From F1-60-MAGs149 sp037133215 (GTDB lineage: Bacteria; Actinomycetota; Thermoleophilia; Gaiellales; F1-60-MAGs149): DNA of 6,451 bases. The translations under genes were made by a program, and so were the position numbers. The notes under the pieces were generated by a model. It was not told where the DNA came from, ran no database searches, and worked only from the letters and a program-made list of their open reading frames with translations. Positions 1-6,328 of this stretch are shown here, one piece after another (the first letter of the stretch is position 1; every line of letters starts with the position of its first letter). The DNA lies in NCBI GenBank assembly GCA_037133215.1, contig JBAXOM010000109.1, forward strand, positions 1 to 6,451, written 5' to 3'.

Positions 1-594
1 GTCTTCATTCCGCTGATGCTCGAGACCTCTGGTATCCCCTTCCCCGGCGAAACAATTTTGCTGCTGGCCGCAGCTGCCTCGTCGCACGGTGCTCTCAACC
101 CGTGGCTCGTTGCGTTGACCGCGTCGGTCGCCGCCATCGTTGGCGACAACATTGGTTACTGCATCGGGCGTTATGGCGGCCGCCGCCTCGTCACGCGCCT
201 GAGCCGCTTCGAGCACGTGCAGACCGGCGTCGCCTGGGCGGAGCGCTTCTTTGAGAAGCACGGTGGCAAAGCGGTGTTTCTTGCCCGCTGGACCGCGGGC
301 CTGCGCGTGTTCGGCTCGTGGATCGCCGGCATGAGCCACATGCCGTGGAAGCGTTTCGTGCTCTGGAACGCACTCGGCGGCATCACCTGGGCCTGCACGA
401 TCACTGCAGTTGGCTACACGTTTGGCCGCTCCCTCCAACGTGTCGAGTCGCTGATCGGAACGGCCGGCGCGGTCGCGTTCGCAATCGTCGTGGTTGTCAC
501 GGTCAGCCTCGCAGTTCGCTGGTTCCACCGACGCCAAAAGGTGCGCGCCGAGGCACTAATCGCGAAGCAGCCTCCGGATAACCTCGTCGACTAA
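1..594 (+). CDS. DedA family integral membrane protein (5' end missing)
   Basis: The reading frame is open from base 1 to a TAA stop, giving 197 visible residues; the true start lies outside the window. The visible N-terminus has the DedA signature LETSGIPFPGE (residues 7-17), followed by a hydrophobic stretch, then GDNIGY (48-53) and the LARWTAGLR segment (94-102) before GSWIAGMSHMPWKRF. The acidic residues E8 and D49 and the arginines R96 and R102 seem to match the essential Glu, Asp and two Arg residues known from E. coli YqjA/YghB. A strong C-terminal membrane segment (about 155-172) ends in a basic cytoplasmic tail (HRRQKVRAE). DedA (SNARE-associated/VTT domain) proteins sit in the inner membrane; members are implicated in lipid or undecaprenyl-phosphate transport and in membrane-potential maintenance. 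Most members are about 200-220 aa, so perhaps only 10-30 residues are missing. The specific substrate cannot be told from sequence. Its stop overlaps the convergent comB stop. Confidence 0.93.
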   Translation, partial: VFIPLMLETSGIPFPGETILLLAAAASSHGALNPWLVALTASVAAIVGDNIGYCIGRYGGRRLVTRLSRFEHVQTGVAWAERFFEKHGGKAVFLARWTAGLRVFGSWIAGMSHMPWKRFVLWNALGGITWACTITAVGYTFGRSLQRVESLIGTAGAVAFAIVVVVTVSLAVRWFHRRQKVRAEALIAKQPPDNLVD

Positions 595-1307
595 AGCGCG
601 ACGACGACGCGGCCGGGCGCCGACTCGACGACGCGCGGCGCCGACGACAGCGTGTCGACCTGTGCACAGCGCATGACGTCGGGTTCGTGGCCCGTGCCGT
701 CGAGATCACGCGCGCTTTGGCTGTCCTCGAGGGCAGCGAGAGCGAGTGGGTAGGCATTGGCAATCGCGATTGCTGTGCGAGCACCGTCAGTCGGGAAGGC
801 GTCGGGTAGGGCGTGCAGGATGCGCTGCATCAGTACCCCGGCCACGTAGGCATCGTCGAGCGCGACCTCGCCGCGCACGCCCGCACAGCGCACCACGATC
901 GTGCCGTCGGCCGGCACCGCGGCCAGCGCCGCATCGACCAACGCCTGGGCATTGACGAGCGCACCGACCAGCACCGTCGTCGACTCGTCGACGGACTGCA
1001 GAATCGCGCGTGTTCCGTTCGTGGTCGTGAGAACGAGGCGGTCGCCCTTGCGCTCGGCGTACTCCGCGGGGGAGTTACCGAGGTCGAAGCCCTCGATCAG
1101 AACGCCGTGCCGCTCGCCGCCCAGCAGCACACCGTCGGCGCGCTCGCCATAGGCGTCCTCGATTTCCCCCACGCACGTGACCGAGGCATAACCCGTGTCG
1201 AGGGCGTGCGAGATCGTCGTGGTGGCGCGGATGCAATCGACCACGATCGCAACGTCGGCAGGTGCTGGATCGCGCGGGTCGAGTGCGACGTGGAGGGTGA
1301 TTGCCAC
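591..1307 (-). CDS. comB: 2-phosphosulfolactate phosphatase (ComB family)
   Basis: This 238-residue protein has the ComB family motifs in order: VVDCIRATTT (22-31), GGER (63-66), GFDLGNSP (73-80), TTTNGTR (94-100), a CAG segment (141-143) and a conserved C-terminal GHEPDVMRC region (206-214). The family's characterised reaction is Mg-dependent hydrolysis of (R)-2-phospho-3-sulfolactate to 3-sulfolactate and phosphate, in coenzyme M synthesis of methanogens and sulfolactate formation in some bacteria; the protein is expected to be cytoplasmic. Many bacterial members lack a neighbouring ComA, so the physiological substrate here is uncertain. The start is GTG, 5 bases after the ppdK stop, with an AAGGA-like site (1320-1324) about 12 bases upstream inside the ppdK end. 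That spacing is long, so translation may depend partly on coupling to ppdK. The length fits the family. The 3' end overlaps the convergent DedA gene by 4 bases, leaving no room for a separate terminator between them. Confidence 0.88.
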   Translation of the reverse strand: MAITLHVALDPRDPAPADVAIVVDCIRATTTISHALDTGYASVTCVGEIEDAYGERADGVLLGGERHGVLIEGFDLGNSPAEYAERKGDRLVLTTTNGTRAILQSVDESTTVLVGALVNAQALVDAALAAVPADGTIVVRCAGVRGEVALDDAYVAGVLMQRILHALPDAFPTDGARTAIAIANAYPLALAALEDSQSARDLDGTGHEPDVMRCAQVDTLSSAPRVVESAPGRVVVAL

Positions 1308-1312
1308 TGGCC

Positions 1313-3964
1313 CTACCGATCCTTGAAGGTCGAATCGAGTGCAGCCTGCGCTGCCGCAAGTCGCGCGATCGGGACGCGGAACGGCGAGCAGGAGACGTAA
1401 TCCACACCGACATGATGGAAGAAGCCGACGCTGGCCGGATCGCCGCCGTGCTCACCGCAGACGCCAAGCTTGATGTTCGGCTTGGCCTTGCGTCCGAGCT
1501 CGCAGCCCATCCGCACCACCGCACCCACACCATCGACGTCGAGGGTCTGGAACGGATTGGCTTCGATCACGCCGTCCTCGAGGTACTGCTGGAGGAACTT
1601 GCCCTCAGCATCGTCGCGCGAGAGACCAAGCACCATCTGGGTGAGATCGTTGGTACCGAAGGAGAAGAAGTCGCCATGCTCGGCGATCTGATCGGCCACG
1701 AACGCAGCGCGTGGCAGCTCGATCATCGTGCCGATCTGGATCGGGAACTCAACGCCCGCCGCCACGCACTCCTCGCTCGCCACCTCTTCAACCAACTCGC
1801 GCATGCGACGAAGCTCTTCGGCAAAGCCAACGAGTGGAATCATGATCTCCGGGCGCGGGTCGCCACCGGCGGCCTTGACGGCGATCGCTGCGCGCACAAT
1901 CGCCCGAGCCTGCATCTCGTAGATCTCGGGGAACAGGAGCCCCAGCCGGCAGCCGCGCGTGCCAAGCATCGGGTTCGACTCGGTCAATTCTTTGACGCGG
2001 GACAAGAGTGCCTCAGCAGCCTTCAGATTGCCCGCCGCACCATGCTCTCGGATGCGTTCGACGTCGACCGACGCATCGAGCAGCGACGGGAGAAACTCGT
2101 GCAGCGGCGGATCGAGCAGGCGGATCGTGACGGGGAGCCCGTCCATGGCGCGCAGGATCCCCTCGAAGTCGCCTTGCTGCATCGGCGCAAGCTCGTCCAG
2201 CGCGGCCAGGCGCTCGTCCTCGTCACGCGCAAGAATCATGCGACGCACGGCCGGGAGCCGCTGCTCGCTCATGAACATGTGCTCGGTGCGACACAGGCCG
2301 ATTCCCTCGGCGCCGAAGCCTCGGGCGCGCTCGGCGTCCTCGGGTGTGTCGGCATTCGCGCGTACGCGCAGCGTGCGGATCTCGTCGGCCCAACCGGTCA
2401 GACGCTCGAAGTACTCGTCAAAGCGCGGCGGTACGAGCGGCAGCGCGCCGGCGAAGACCTCGCCCGTCGTGCCATCCATCGTGATTGTGTCGCCTTCGTT
2501 GAGCGTGCGGCCACCAATCGTGATCGTTCGATTCTGCACATCGATCTGGAGGCCGTCAATGCCGGCTACACAGGGCTTACCCATCCCGCGCGCGACGACT
2601 GCGGCGTGAGAGGTCATGCCACCGTGGGCAGTCACGACGCCCTGAGCGACGATCACGCCGTGGATGTCGTCGGGCGTCGTCTCCCACCGTACGAGGATGA
2701 CGGGCGTACCGGCCTTGCCTCGTCGCTCGGCGGTATCCGCATCGAGCACGATCTCGCCGACGCCCGCACCAGGCGAGGCATTGAGCCCCGAGGCCAGCAG
2801 GTCGCCAGCCGCAGTGGGATCGATCGTTGGGTGGAGCAACTGGTCGAGTTGCTTGGGATCAATGCGCTGCACGGCCTGCTCGCGGGTGATCACGCCCTCT
2901 TCGACCATGTCGCACGCCACGCGCACGCCGGCCGCCGCCGTGCGCTTGCCGTTGCGCGTCTGGAGCAGGTAGAGCGTGCCCTGTTCGATCGTAAACTCGA
3001 TGTCCTGCATGTCGCCGTAGTGCGCCTCGAGGCGCGCCATGGTGGCGATGAGTTCGGCGTAGGCTTCGGGCAGCTCGCTCTCGAGCTCGGGCAGCTGGCG
3101 TGGCGTGCGAATACCTGCGACGACGTCCTCGCCCTGCGCGTTGATCAAGAACTCGCCGTACAGCTCGTTGACGCCGGTCGCAGGGTTGCGTGTGAAGCAG
3201 ACGCCTGTGCCTGACGTTTCGCCGAGGTTGCCAAAGACCATCTGCATGATGTTGACGGCTGTGCCGAGGTCGTCGGGAATGTCGTTGGCGCGGCGATAGA
3301 CCGCTGCACGCGGGTTTTGCCACGACGCAAAGACGGCGTCAATCGCGAGGCGCAGCTGCTCTCGCGGGTCGTCACCGAACGCGTCTGGGCCGGCGAACGC
3401 TGCCGTGATCTCCTTGAACGTACCGACGAGCTCCTCGAGATCTTCTGCGGTCAGGTCCGTGTCGTTCTTGACGCTGCGCTCGCGCTTGAGCATCGAGAGC
3501 GCATGCTCGAAATCGTCGGATGGCACGCCGAGCACGACCTCGCCGAACATCTGCACAAAGCGGCGGTACGAGTCCCAGGCGAAGCGCGGATTGCCACTCT
3601 CGAGCGCCAGACCACGCACGGCTGCGTCGTTGAGTCCTAGGTTGAGGATCGTGTCCATCATGCCCGGCATGGAAAAGACGGCGCCCGAACGCACGCTGAC
3701 CAAGAGCGGCTTCTCGGGATCGCCAAGGCGTCGGCCGGTGCGCTGCTCGAGTGCCTCGAGACGTTCGAGAACACCAGTCCAGAGACCATCAGGCCAGGCA
3801 CCTTCGGCCCTCATTGCGTCAACGCAGGCCTCGGTGGTGACGGTAAACCCGTCGGGCACAGGAACGCCGATGCGCTGCATCTCTGCGACGTTGGCTCCCT
3901 TGCCTCCGAGCAGGTTCCGCATCTCGGCGGATCCCTCAGATTGGTCGTAGACATACTGCTTCAT
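1313..3964 (-). CDS. ppdK: Pyruvate, phosphate dikinase (PPDK)
   Basis: PPDK reversibly converts pyruvate, ATP and phosphate to PEP, AMP and pyrophosphate, in the cytoplasm, usually as a dimer. The 883-residue product matches the usual 870-900 aa. The N-terminal ATP-grasp domain has GGKGANVAEM (20-29), VSVRSGAVFSMPGMMDT (89-105), TGVCFTRNPATG (253-264) and LLQTRNGKR (333-341). The swivelling phosphohistidine domain has GGMTSHAAVVARG with catalytic His453; Thr451 is where a PDRP-type regulatory kinase/phosphatase acts in homologues. The C-terminal PEP/pyruvate barrel has CRTEHMF (558-564), RLLDPP (615-620), TMIELPRA (746-753), FGTNDLTQ (769-776) and GVCGEHGGDP (834-843). Arg559, Arg615, Glu749, Asn772 and Cys836 correspond to the known active-site set, so the enzyme looks intact. 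The frame stays open upstream to 4123, but ATG at 3964 is chosen because the protein family begins near MKQYVYD and TGGAGG lies 8 bases upstream. It leads a two-gene operon with comB. Confidence 0.97.
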   Translation of the reverse strand: MKQYVYDQSEGSAEMRNLLGGKGANVAEMQRIGVPVPDGFTVTTEACVDAMRAEGAWPDGLWTGVLERLEALEQRTGRRLGDPEKPLLVSVRSGAVFSMPGMMDTILNLGLNDAAVRGLALESGNPRFAWDSYRRFVQMFGEVVLGVPSDDFEHALSMLKRERSVKNDTDLTAEDLEELVGTFKEITAAFAGPDAFGDDPREQLRLAIDAVFASWQNPRAAVYRRANDIPDDLGTAVNIMQMVFGNLGETSGTGVCFTRNPATGVNELYGEFLINAQGEDVVAGIRTPRQLPELESELPEAYAELIATMARLEAHYGDMQDIEFTIEQGTLYLLQTRNGKRTAAAGVRVACDMVEEGVITREQAVQRIDPKQLDQLLHPTIDPTAAGDLLASGLNASPGAGVGEIVLDADTAERRGKAGTPVILVRWETTPDDIHGVIVAQGVVTAHGGMTSHAAVVARGMGKPCVAGIDGLQIDVQNRTITIGGRTLNEGDTITMDGTTGEVFAGALPLVPPRFDEYFERLTGWADEIRTLRVRANADTPEDAERARGFGAEGIGLCRTEHMFMSEQRLPAVRRMILARDEDERLAALDELAPMQQGDFEGILRAMDGLPVTIRLLDPPLHEFLPSLLDASVDVERIREHGAAGNLKAAEALLSRVKELTESNPMLGTRGCRLGLLFPEIYEMQARAIVRAAIAVKAAGGDPRPEIMIPLVGFAEELRRMRELVEEVASEECVAAGVEFPIQIGTMIELPRAAFVADQIAEHGDFFSFGTNDLTQMVLGLSRDDAEGKFLQQYLEDGVIEANPFQTLDVDGVGAVVRMGCELGRKAKPNIKLGVCGEHGGDPASVGFFHHVGVDYVSCSPFRVPIARLAAAQAALDSTFKDR

Positions 3965-3972
3965 GCGCTGCG

Positions 3973-3978
3973 CCTCCA
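3973..3978 (-). promoter_or_regulatory. Ribosome binding site of ppdK
   Basis: On the minus strand the sequence TGGAGG lies 8 bases before the ATG at 3964-3962. This good Shine-Dalgarno match decides the start against the longer in-frame extension towards 4123, which would add 53 residues without PPDK similarity and run into the divergent cupin gene. Confidence 0.8.
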
Positions 3979-4049
3979 GCGAGGTCGATGGCTGCAGCCT
4001 AGTCAAGACTGTCCCGGTGCCCCGCTGATTCGCCACCACCCCATGGGAT

Positions 4050-4070
4050 AAAAAATGGCGCCAGTGCGCC
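4050..4070 (-). terminator. Possible intrinsic terminator or attenuator hairpin on the ppdK strand
   Basis: Read on the minus strand, GGCGC (4070-4066), loop ACTG, GCGCC (4061-4057), then A and six T's form a small all-GC stem of 5 base pairs followed by a T run, the shape of a Rho-independent terminator. It lies about 86 bases upstream of the ppdK start. No minus-strand gene lies upstream in this window for it to end, so it could be a leader attenuator for ppdK, or the A/T run could simply be promoter DNA for the plus-strand genes. The stem is short, so confidence is low. Confidence 0.3.
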
Positions 4071-4096
4071 CCATCGGCAACACTGTTGAAAACCTT

Positions 4097-4102
4097 GGGA
4101 GG
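4097..4102 (+). promoter_or_regulatory. Ribosome binding site of the cupin gene
   Basis: GGGAGG lies 4 bases before the ATG at 4107. It supports that ATG over the in-frame TTG at 4086, which would place this site inside the coding region and has no comparable site of its own. Confidence 0.75.
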
Positions 4103-4106
4103 CACG

Positions 4107-4463
4107 ATGCGGATCGTCAGCAACGGAACGACAGCAGAGATCTACGGTGGTCGCTTTACCGGCACCGTCCATCTTGAGATGCTCAACGAGGCCGAGACCG
4201 AGGGCCGCCCGGATATCGCCCGCGTCTCGTTTGCCGATGGCGCCGCGACGTTCTGGCACTCGCATCCCGGCGGGCAGAAGCTGTTGATCGTCGACGGAGT
4301 CGGCCGCGTGGGCACCGTGGACGGCGAGACCGAACTGCTGCCGGGCACCTTTATCGACGCCCCAGCGGACGAGCGTCACTACCACGGTGCCGCAGTCGGG
4401 CACGACTGCACCGTGCTGGCGATCACCTGGGGCACCACGGTCTGGGAAGACCTTGCCCCGTGA
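4107..4463 (+). CDS. Small single-domain cupin protein
   Basis: This 118-residue protein has a conserved beta-barrel cupin pattern. Motif 1 is visible as GAATFWHSHPGGQKLLIVDG (45-64), with His51 and His53 as metal ligands; the usual Glu ligand position is Gln57. Motif 2 is PGTFIDAPADERHYHGA (79-95), with His91 or His93 as the remaining ligand. It is therefore likely a metal-binding cytoplasmic protein of the cupin_2/quercetin-dioxygenase-like group (COG1917-like); such proteins include small dioxygenases, isomerases and ligand sensors, and the exact activity cannot be assigned. There is no signal peptide or membrane segment. It is the first gene of a plus-strand cluster, and its TGA stop overlaps the GTG start of the GMC oxidoreductase (GTGA), so the two are probably made together and may act on the same or consecutive substrates. 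Confidence 0.85.
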   Translation: MRIVSNGTTAEIYGGRFTGTVHLEMLNEAETEGRPDIARVSFADGAATFWHSHPGGQKLLIVDGVGRVGTVDGETELLPGTFIDAPADERHYHGAAVGHDCTVLAITWGTTVWEDLAP

Positions 4464-5920
4464 GTCACGCTGCCGAATTTGTGATCGTTGGCGGCGGCAC
4501 GGCCGGCCCCGTGTTGGCCGCACGATTGGCTGAGGCTGGCCGAGAGGTTCTGCTCGTCGAAGCAGGTCCAGACTACGGCCCACACGGCACGCCGGGCTGG
4601 CCCGCCGACCTGGTGGACGCCACGACGCTCGCGCTTTCGCACGACTGGGGCTACACCGGCGGCGATGGACGCTGGAGCTTCGAACGCGCTCGTGTGATCG
4701 GTGGTTGCTCCGCTCATAACGGTGCCATCGCAGCAGTGGGGCATCGCGCCGACTACGACGCCTGGGGCTTGCCGGGTTGGACCGCAGACGATGTTGCGCC
4801 GATCTTTGTCGATGTGGTCGAGACGATGCGCGTACGTACCTACACCGAGGCGGAGGCGGTGCCGTTCCATCGCCACTGTCTCGCCGCGACGCGTGCACTC
4901 GGTTGGAAGATGACCTCCGACCTTTGCGACTTGGATGGCAACGACGGCTTTGGTCTCGAGACGGTCAACGTTGTTGGCCGGACGCGTTGGAATGCTGCCT
5001 TCGCCTACCTCGATCCGGTGCGGCACCTGCCAAATCTGACGATTGTCGATCGTACCCTCGTTGATCGTTTTGAGGAGACCCCGACGGGTGTCACGGTGCA
5101 CGCCGTTCGCGACGGCCAGCCCGTCACGCTCGAGGCTGGCACGCTCGTTTTGGCTGCGGGCGTCTACGGCACACCGCTGATCTTGCAGCGCTCGGGCATT
5201 GGCGATCCTGAGCGCCTGCGTGCCGTTGGCGTCGAGCCGGTGCTCGATCTGCCTGGCGTCGGCGCAAACCTGCACGATCAACCCCTCGTCCTCGTTGATC
5301 GTGTGATCGGTACGGCACTACAGGCCGACATCGATGCGGCTGCAGCCACGGGCTTCCTTCCGGAGGAGCAGACCCTGGGTAAGGCGATCTCATCGCAGGC
5401 GCAGGACGGTCTCTTCGATTTGCACGTCTTCCCCGTGCTGGCCGCGGATCAGACGCACGAGCTCCATGGCCGCGTCGGTATCGTCGTCTCGTGCGTCACG
5501 CCACAGAGCCGGGGCCGGATCGACATCGTCTCAACCGACCCGGAGGCGCACCCAGTCATCGATCATCGCTACCTCCATGACGAGGCAGGTCACGACCTCG
5601 CTGTCTTGCGCGACGGCATTGTGCTGGCCAACGAGATCTTCGACCACCCCGCAGTCGCTGAGCACGTCGGTGAGGCGGTCACGGACTTCTCGACCGACGA
5701 CGCGATCCGCGCCAATGTGGCTCACTACTACCACCCGGTTGGTACCGCCAAGATGGGTACTGGCCCCGACGCCGTCTGCGACGAACGTGGCCGCGTGCAT
5801 GGTCTCTCGCGCGTCGTGGTGGGTGACGTCAGCCTGTTTCCGCAGATCATGCGCGCCAACACGAACATGCCTGCTGTGATGACGGGCGAGCGTATCGCCC
5901 AGTTGCTGCTCTCCGACTAG
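4460..5920 (+). CDS. GMC-family FAD-dependent oxidoreductase, choline-oxidase-like flavin site
   Basis: The 486-residue protein has the full GMC (glucose-methanol-choline) architecture. An N-terminal FAD-binding Rossmann motif is IVGGGTAGPVLAARLAEAG (9-27) with the ribose-binding acidic residue in LLVEAG (31-36). GGCSAHNGAI (81-90) follows, then LAAGVYGTPLILQRSGIGD (231-249, GMC signature 2) and DLPGVGANLHDQP (263-275). The C-terminus has YYHPVGTAKMG (423-433) with the catalytic His425, then VVVGDVSLFPQ and ANTNMPAVMTGERIA with the second catalytic position at Asn469. These enzymes oxidise an alcohol with FAD and pass electrons to oxygen or another acceptor. His86 matches the histidine that binds FAD covalently in choline oxidase (His99), so flavinylation is plausible. 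It is shorter than choline oxidase or BetA (about 545-560 aa). The substrate is unknown. The GTG start overlaps the cupin stop by 4 bases, with a weak GGGAAG site 10 bases upstream; coupling is likely. Confidence 0.93.
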   Translation: MSHAAEFVIVGGGTAGPVLAARLAEAGREVLLVEAGPDYGPHGTPGWPADLVDATTLALSHDWGYTGGDGRWSFERARVIGGCSAHNGAIAAVGHRADYDAWGLPGWTADDVAPIFVDVVETMRVRTYTEAEAVPFHRHCLAATRALGWKMTSDLCDLDGNDGFGLETVNVVGRTRWNAAFAYLDPVRHLPNLTIVDRTLVDRFEETPTGVTVHAVRDGQPVTLEAGTLVLAAGVYGTPLILQRSGIGDPERLRAVGVEPVLDLPGVGANLHDQPLVLVDRVIGTALQADIDAAAATGFLPEEQTLGKAISSQAQDGLFDLHVFPVLAADQTHELHGRVGIVVSCVTPQSRGRIDIVSTDPEAHPVIDHRYLHDEAGHDLAVLRDGIVLANEIFDHPAVAEHVGEAVTDFSTDDAIRANVAHYYHPVGTAKMGTGPDAVCDERGRVHGLSRVVVGDVSLFPQIMRANTNMPAVMTGERIAQLLLSD

Positions 5921-5947
5921 GCTGTCTCTGATTCGCCGCTCGTCCCG

Positions 5948-5956
5948 AAAGAGGAA
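5948..5956 (+). promoter_or_regulatory. Ribosome binding site of the DUF1330 gene
   Basis: AAAGAGGAA lies 6 bases upstream of the ATG at 5963 in the 42-base gap after the GMC gene. It supports this start and independent translation initiation. I see no terminator hairpin in the gap, so read-through from the GMC gene is likely. Confidence 0.75.
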
Positions 5957-5962
5957 CACGCT

Positions 5963-6259
5963 ATGCCAAAGGGCTACTGGGTCGTCACGGCCAACATCTC
6001 CGACCCTGACGGGTTCACGCCCTACCGCGAGACGGCGGGTGCGATCATCGCCAATCATGGTGGCCACGCGATCATCCGCGGCGACGTGACGGAGCTCGTC
6101 GAGGGACAGTCGCACGGCCGCTCCTTCATCGTCGAGTTTCCCAGCTATCAGGCCGCCAAGGACTGCTACGCCTCGTCCGAGTATCAGTCGGCGATTGAGC
6201 TGCGTAAGGATGCAGCGCGCTTTGACCTCGTGATTGCCGAGGGGCTCGAGTCCGCCTAG
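5963..6259 (+). CDS. DUF1330 family protein
   Basis: The 98-residue product starts MPKGYWVVTANISDPDGFTPY and contains the typical DUF1330 (PF07045) features: an N-terminal GYWVV strand, a GG turn followed by IIRGDVTELVEG (37-48), the RSFIVEFPSYQAAKDCY core (53-69), SSEYQSAIELRKDAA (71-85) and the closing DLVIAEG strand (88-94). The family has the ferredoxin-like dimeric alpha/beta-barrel fold, the same shape as small monooxygenases and EthD-like proteins. No biochemical role is firmly established for most members, so none is assigned. The length is normal for the family and there is no signal peptide. It follows the GMC gene by 42 bases on the same strand with its own ribosome binding site and is probably the third gene of the cupin-GMC operon; this context suggests a role in small-molecule metabolism, which is inference only. 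Confidence 0.9.
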   Translation: MPKGYWVVTANISDPDGFTPYRETAGAIIANHGGHAIIRGDVTELVEGQSHGRSFIVEFPSYQAAKDCYASSEYQSAIELRKDAARFDLVIAEGLESA

Positions 6260-6278
6260 GTCACTGCTCCACCAGCAA

Positions 6279-6306
6279 GGCCAGCCCAAAGGAGATAGGC
6301 TTGGCC
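6279..6306 (+). other. Imperfect hairpin in the gap after the DUF1330 gene
   Basis: GGCCAGCC (6279-6286) can pair with GGCTTGGCC (6298-6306) with one bulged base and an 11-base loop. No T run follows, so it is not a convincing intrinsic terminator. The loop carries AAAGGAGAT, a near-perfect Shine-Dalgarno sequence that is too far (32 bases) from the next ATG to serve it. Its role, if any, is unclear. Confidence 0.3.
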
Positions 6307-6328
6307 AACCCCCGATCGTGGAGTAGCC

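Larger units (their letters stand above)
3965..4106. promoter_or_regulatory. Divergent intergenic region between ppdK and the cupin-GMC cluster
   Basis: This 142-base gap must hold the promoters of both transcription units if they start here. It contains the window's most AT-rich patch, GATAAAAAAT (4047-4056), which could serve as a plus-strand -10 region (TAAAAA at 4049-4054), leaving a leader of about 46 bases for the cupin gene; no convincing -35 is paired with it. On the minus strand TTGACT (rc of 4003-4008 approximately) resembles a -35 but has no good -10 at 17 bases. Three short perfect palindromes are present: GGCTGCAGCC (3990-3999), CCCATGGG (4040-4047) and TGGCGCCA (4056-4063), any of which might be an operator. 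Promoter positions are guesses; the region's regulatory role is inferred from the divergent layout. Confidence 0.45.

Noticed and set aside
1301..3214. A 637-codon open frame on the plus strand, antisense to ppdK
   Set aside because: It lies wholly opposite the clear ppdK coding sequence, its product is rich in Arg, His and Ala with no recognisable domain, and long antisense frames are expected from GC-biased codon use.
4086..4106. TTG start seven codons upstream for the cupin protein
   Set aside because: The GGGAGG site lies within this extension and is placed for the ATG at 4107; TTG at 4086 has no good site upstream.
3965..4123. A 53-residue N-terminal extension of PPDK to an upstream start
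   Set aside because: The extension has no PPDK similarity, would overlap the start of the divergent cupin gene, and the ATG at 3964 has a good ribosome binding site and the expected N-terminus.
4379..5281. A 300-codon minus-strand open frame opposite the GMC gene
   Set aside because: It is a shadow of the GMC coding sequence, spans two genes on the other strand, and shows no recognisable domain.
4460..5920. Calling the GMC enzyme choline oxidase or choline dehydrogenase (betA)
   Set aside because: It is about 60-70 residues shorter, differs at positions near the active site, and has no betaine aldehyde dehydrogenase or choline transporter gene nearby; only the flavin-attachment motif is shared.
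5531..6289. A 252-codon minus-strand open frame opposite the GMC end and the DUF1330 gene
   Set aside because: It runs opposite two well-supported genes including their intergenic gap and has no recognisable domain.
6279..6306. Rho-independent terminator after the DUF1330 gene
   Set aside because: The stem is imperfect and no T run follows, so the sequence does not support a terminator call.
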